Shown here piece by piece: positions 13,746-13,941 of a stretch of 13,941 bases of DNA. The stretch lies in contig DANZ01000063.1 of NCBI GenBank assembly GCA_002501695.1, positions 1 through 13,941 of the forward strand, in the 5' to 3' direction. The notes beneath the pieces were generated by a model. The model worked only from the letters and a program-made list of their open reading frames with translations. It ran no database searches and had not been told where the DNA came from. How positions within the stretch are numbered: position 1 is the first letter of the stretch; each line of letters starts with the position of its first letter. The stretch is from Methanolobus sp. UBA474 (GTDB lineage: Archaea; Halobacteriota; Methanosarcinia; Methanosarcinales; Methanosarcinaceae). The position numbers were made by a program, and so were the translations under genes.

Positions 13746-13941
13746 ATGGAGAAAAAGGAGCATTTGTTTACAGTTTTTGAAAGTCTCTTCAAGATCAAAA
13801 ATGAGTGCTCTTATGAGATGTTCTCTGAATGTGGGTTATCGGACATTACCGTGAAACAGATCGGATATCTGAAAACCATTGATGAACATGGGGAAGTAAC
13901 TTTCAGCAGGCTTGCTAAGATCACCCGGAACTCCAAGCCCA
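13746..13941 (+). CDS. MarR-family transcriptional regulator, 5' part
   Basis: 65 codons are visible, running off the right edge. The N-terminal helix (MEKKEHLFTVFESLFKIKNE) is followed by a winged-helix start: SDITVKQIGYLKTIDEHGEV, then TFSRLAKITRNSKP, which is the usual MarR pattern of an ILxxI-like helix, an acidic turn and the HTH entry. MarR proteins act as dimers and often repress their own promoter; the palindrome at 13708-13726 fits this. It is divergent from the eCIS operon, so it might also control that operon, but no copy of the palindrome is seen at the operon promoter. Cys and acidic residues in the N-terminal part (KNECSYEMFSECG) could respond to redox or metal; this is speculation. 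Confidence 0.75.
   Translation, partial: MEKKEHLFTVFESLFKIKNECSYEMFSECGLSDITVKQIGYLKTIDEHGEVTFSRLAKITRNSKP

Noticed and set aside
1..13941. CRISPR arrays, tRNA or rRNA genes, insertion sequences
   Set aside because: No spaced direct repeats, cloverleaf-like sequence or transposase frame is visible.

Overview
The window looks like part of an archaeal chromosome, most likely a methanogen of the Methanosarcina group. The reasons are TATA-like elements (TTTATATA, TATATAA) upstream of genes instead of bacterial -35/-10 pairs, strong GGAGG Shine-Dalgarno sites, moderate GC and a divergent MarR-type regulator. The host assignment is inference and is less certain than the gene calls.

Positions 1 to 13317 hold one dense cluster on the minus strand that encodes an extracellular contractile injection system (eCIS; Afp/PVC type, a phage-tail-like particle). 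In transcription order, right to left, it has: a small CxC/HxxC putative zinc protein, a two-domain AAA+ ATPase (Afp15-like), a DUF4255 cap protein (Afp16-like), a two-module Ig-like/carboxypeptidase-regulatory-like protein, the contractile sheath, a first tube protein, a Mu gp41-like tail assembly protein overlapping a DUF6760 frame, a second tube protein, a 303-residue protein in the Afp6 position, a CIS tube/LysM protein (Afp7-like), a gpD/gp27-like hub (Afp8-like), a gp5/VgrG-like spike, a PAAR tip, a gp25 baseplate wedge (Afp9-like) and a partial baseplate J-like protein (Afp11-like). That last gene is open to the left edge. The remaining baseplate genes, fibre, tape measure and any toxin cargo are not in the window and probably lie further left. 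Genes are separated by a few bases or overlap, except for 146 bases before the sheath, which may hold an internal promoter.

Positions 13318 to 13745 form a divergent intergenic region with candidate promoters for both directions and two inverted repeats. From 13746 a MarR-family regulator runs rightwards off the window; a perfect 7+7 palindrome directly follows its TATA box.

The most interesting signal is between the tail assembly gene and DUF6760. The DUF6760 frame has no ATG, GTG or TTG at its conserved beginning and lies in the -1 frame of the gene before it. At the junction sit a perfect T TTG GGG slippery heptamer, an 8-base spacer and a 13-pair hairpin (12 matches) that contains the zero-frame stop. 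This is the layout of programmed -1 frameshifting, as in phage tail assembly chaperones (lambda G/GT). A second oddity is the sheath gene, whose conserved N-terminus can only be reached from an ATT (or ATC) start behind a strong Shine-Dalgarno site.
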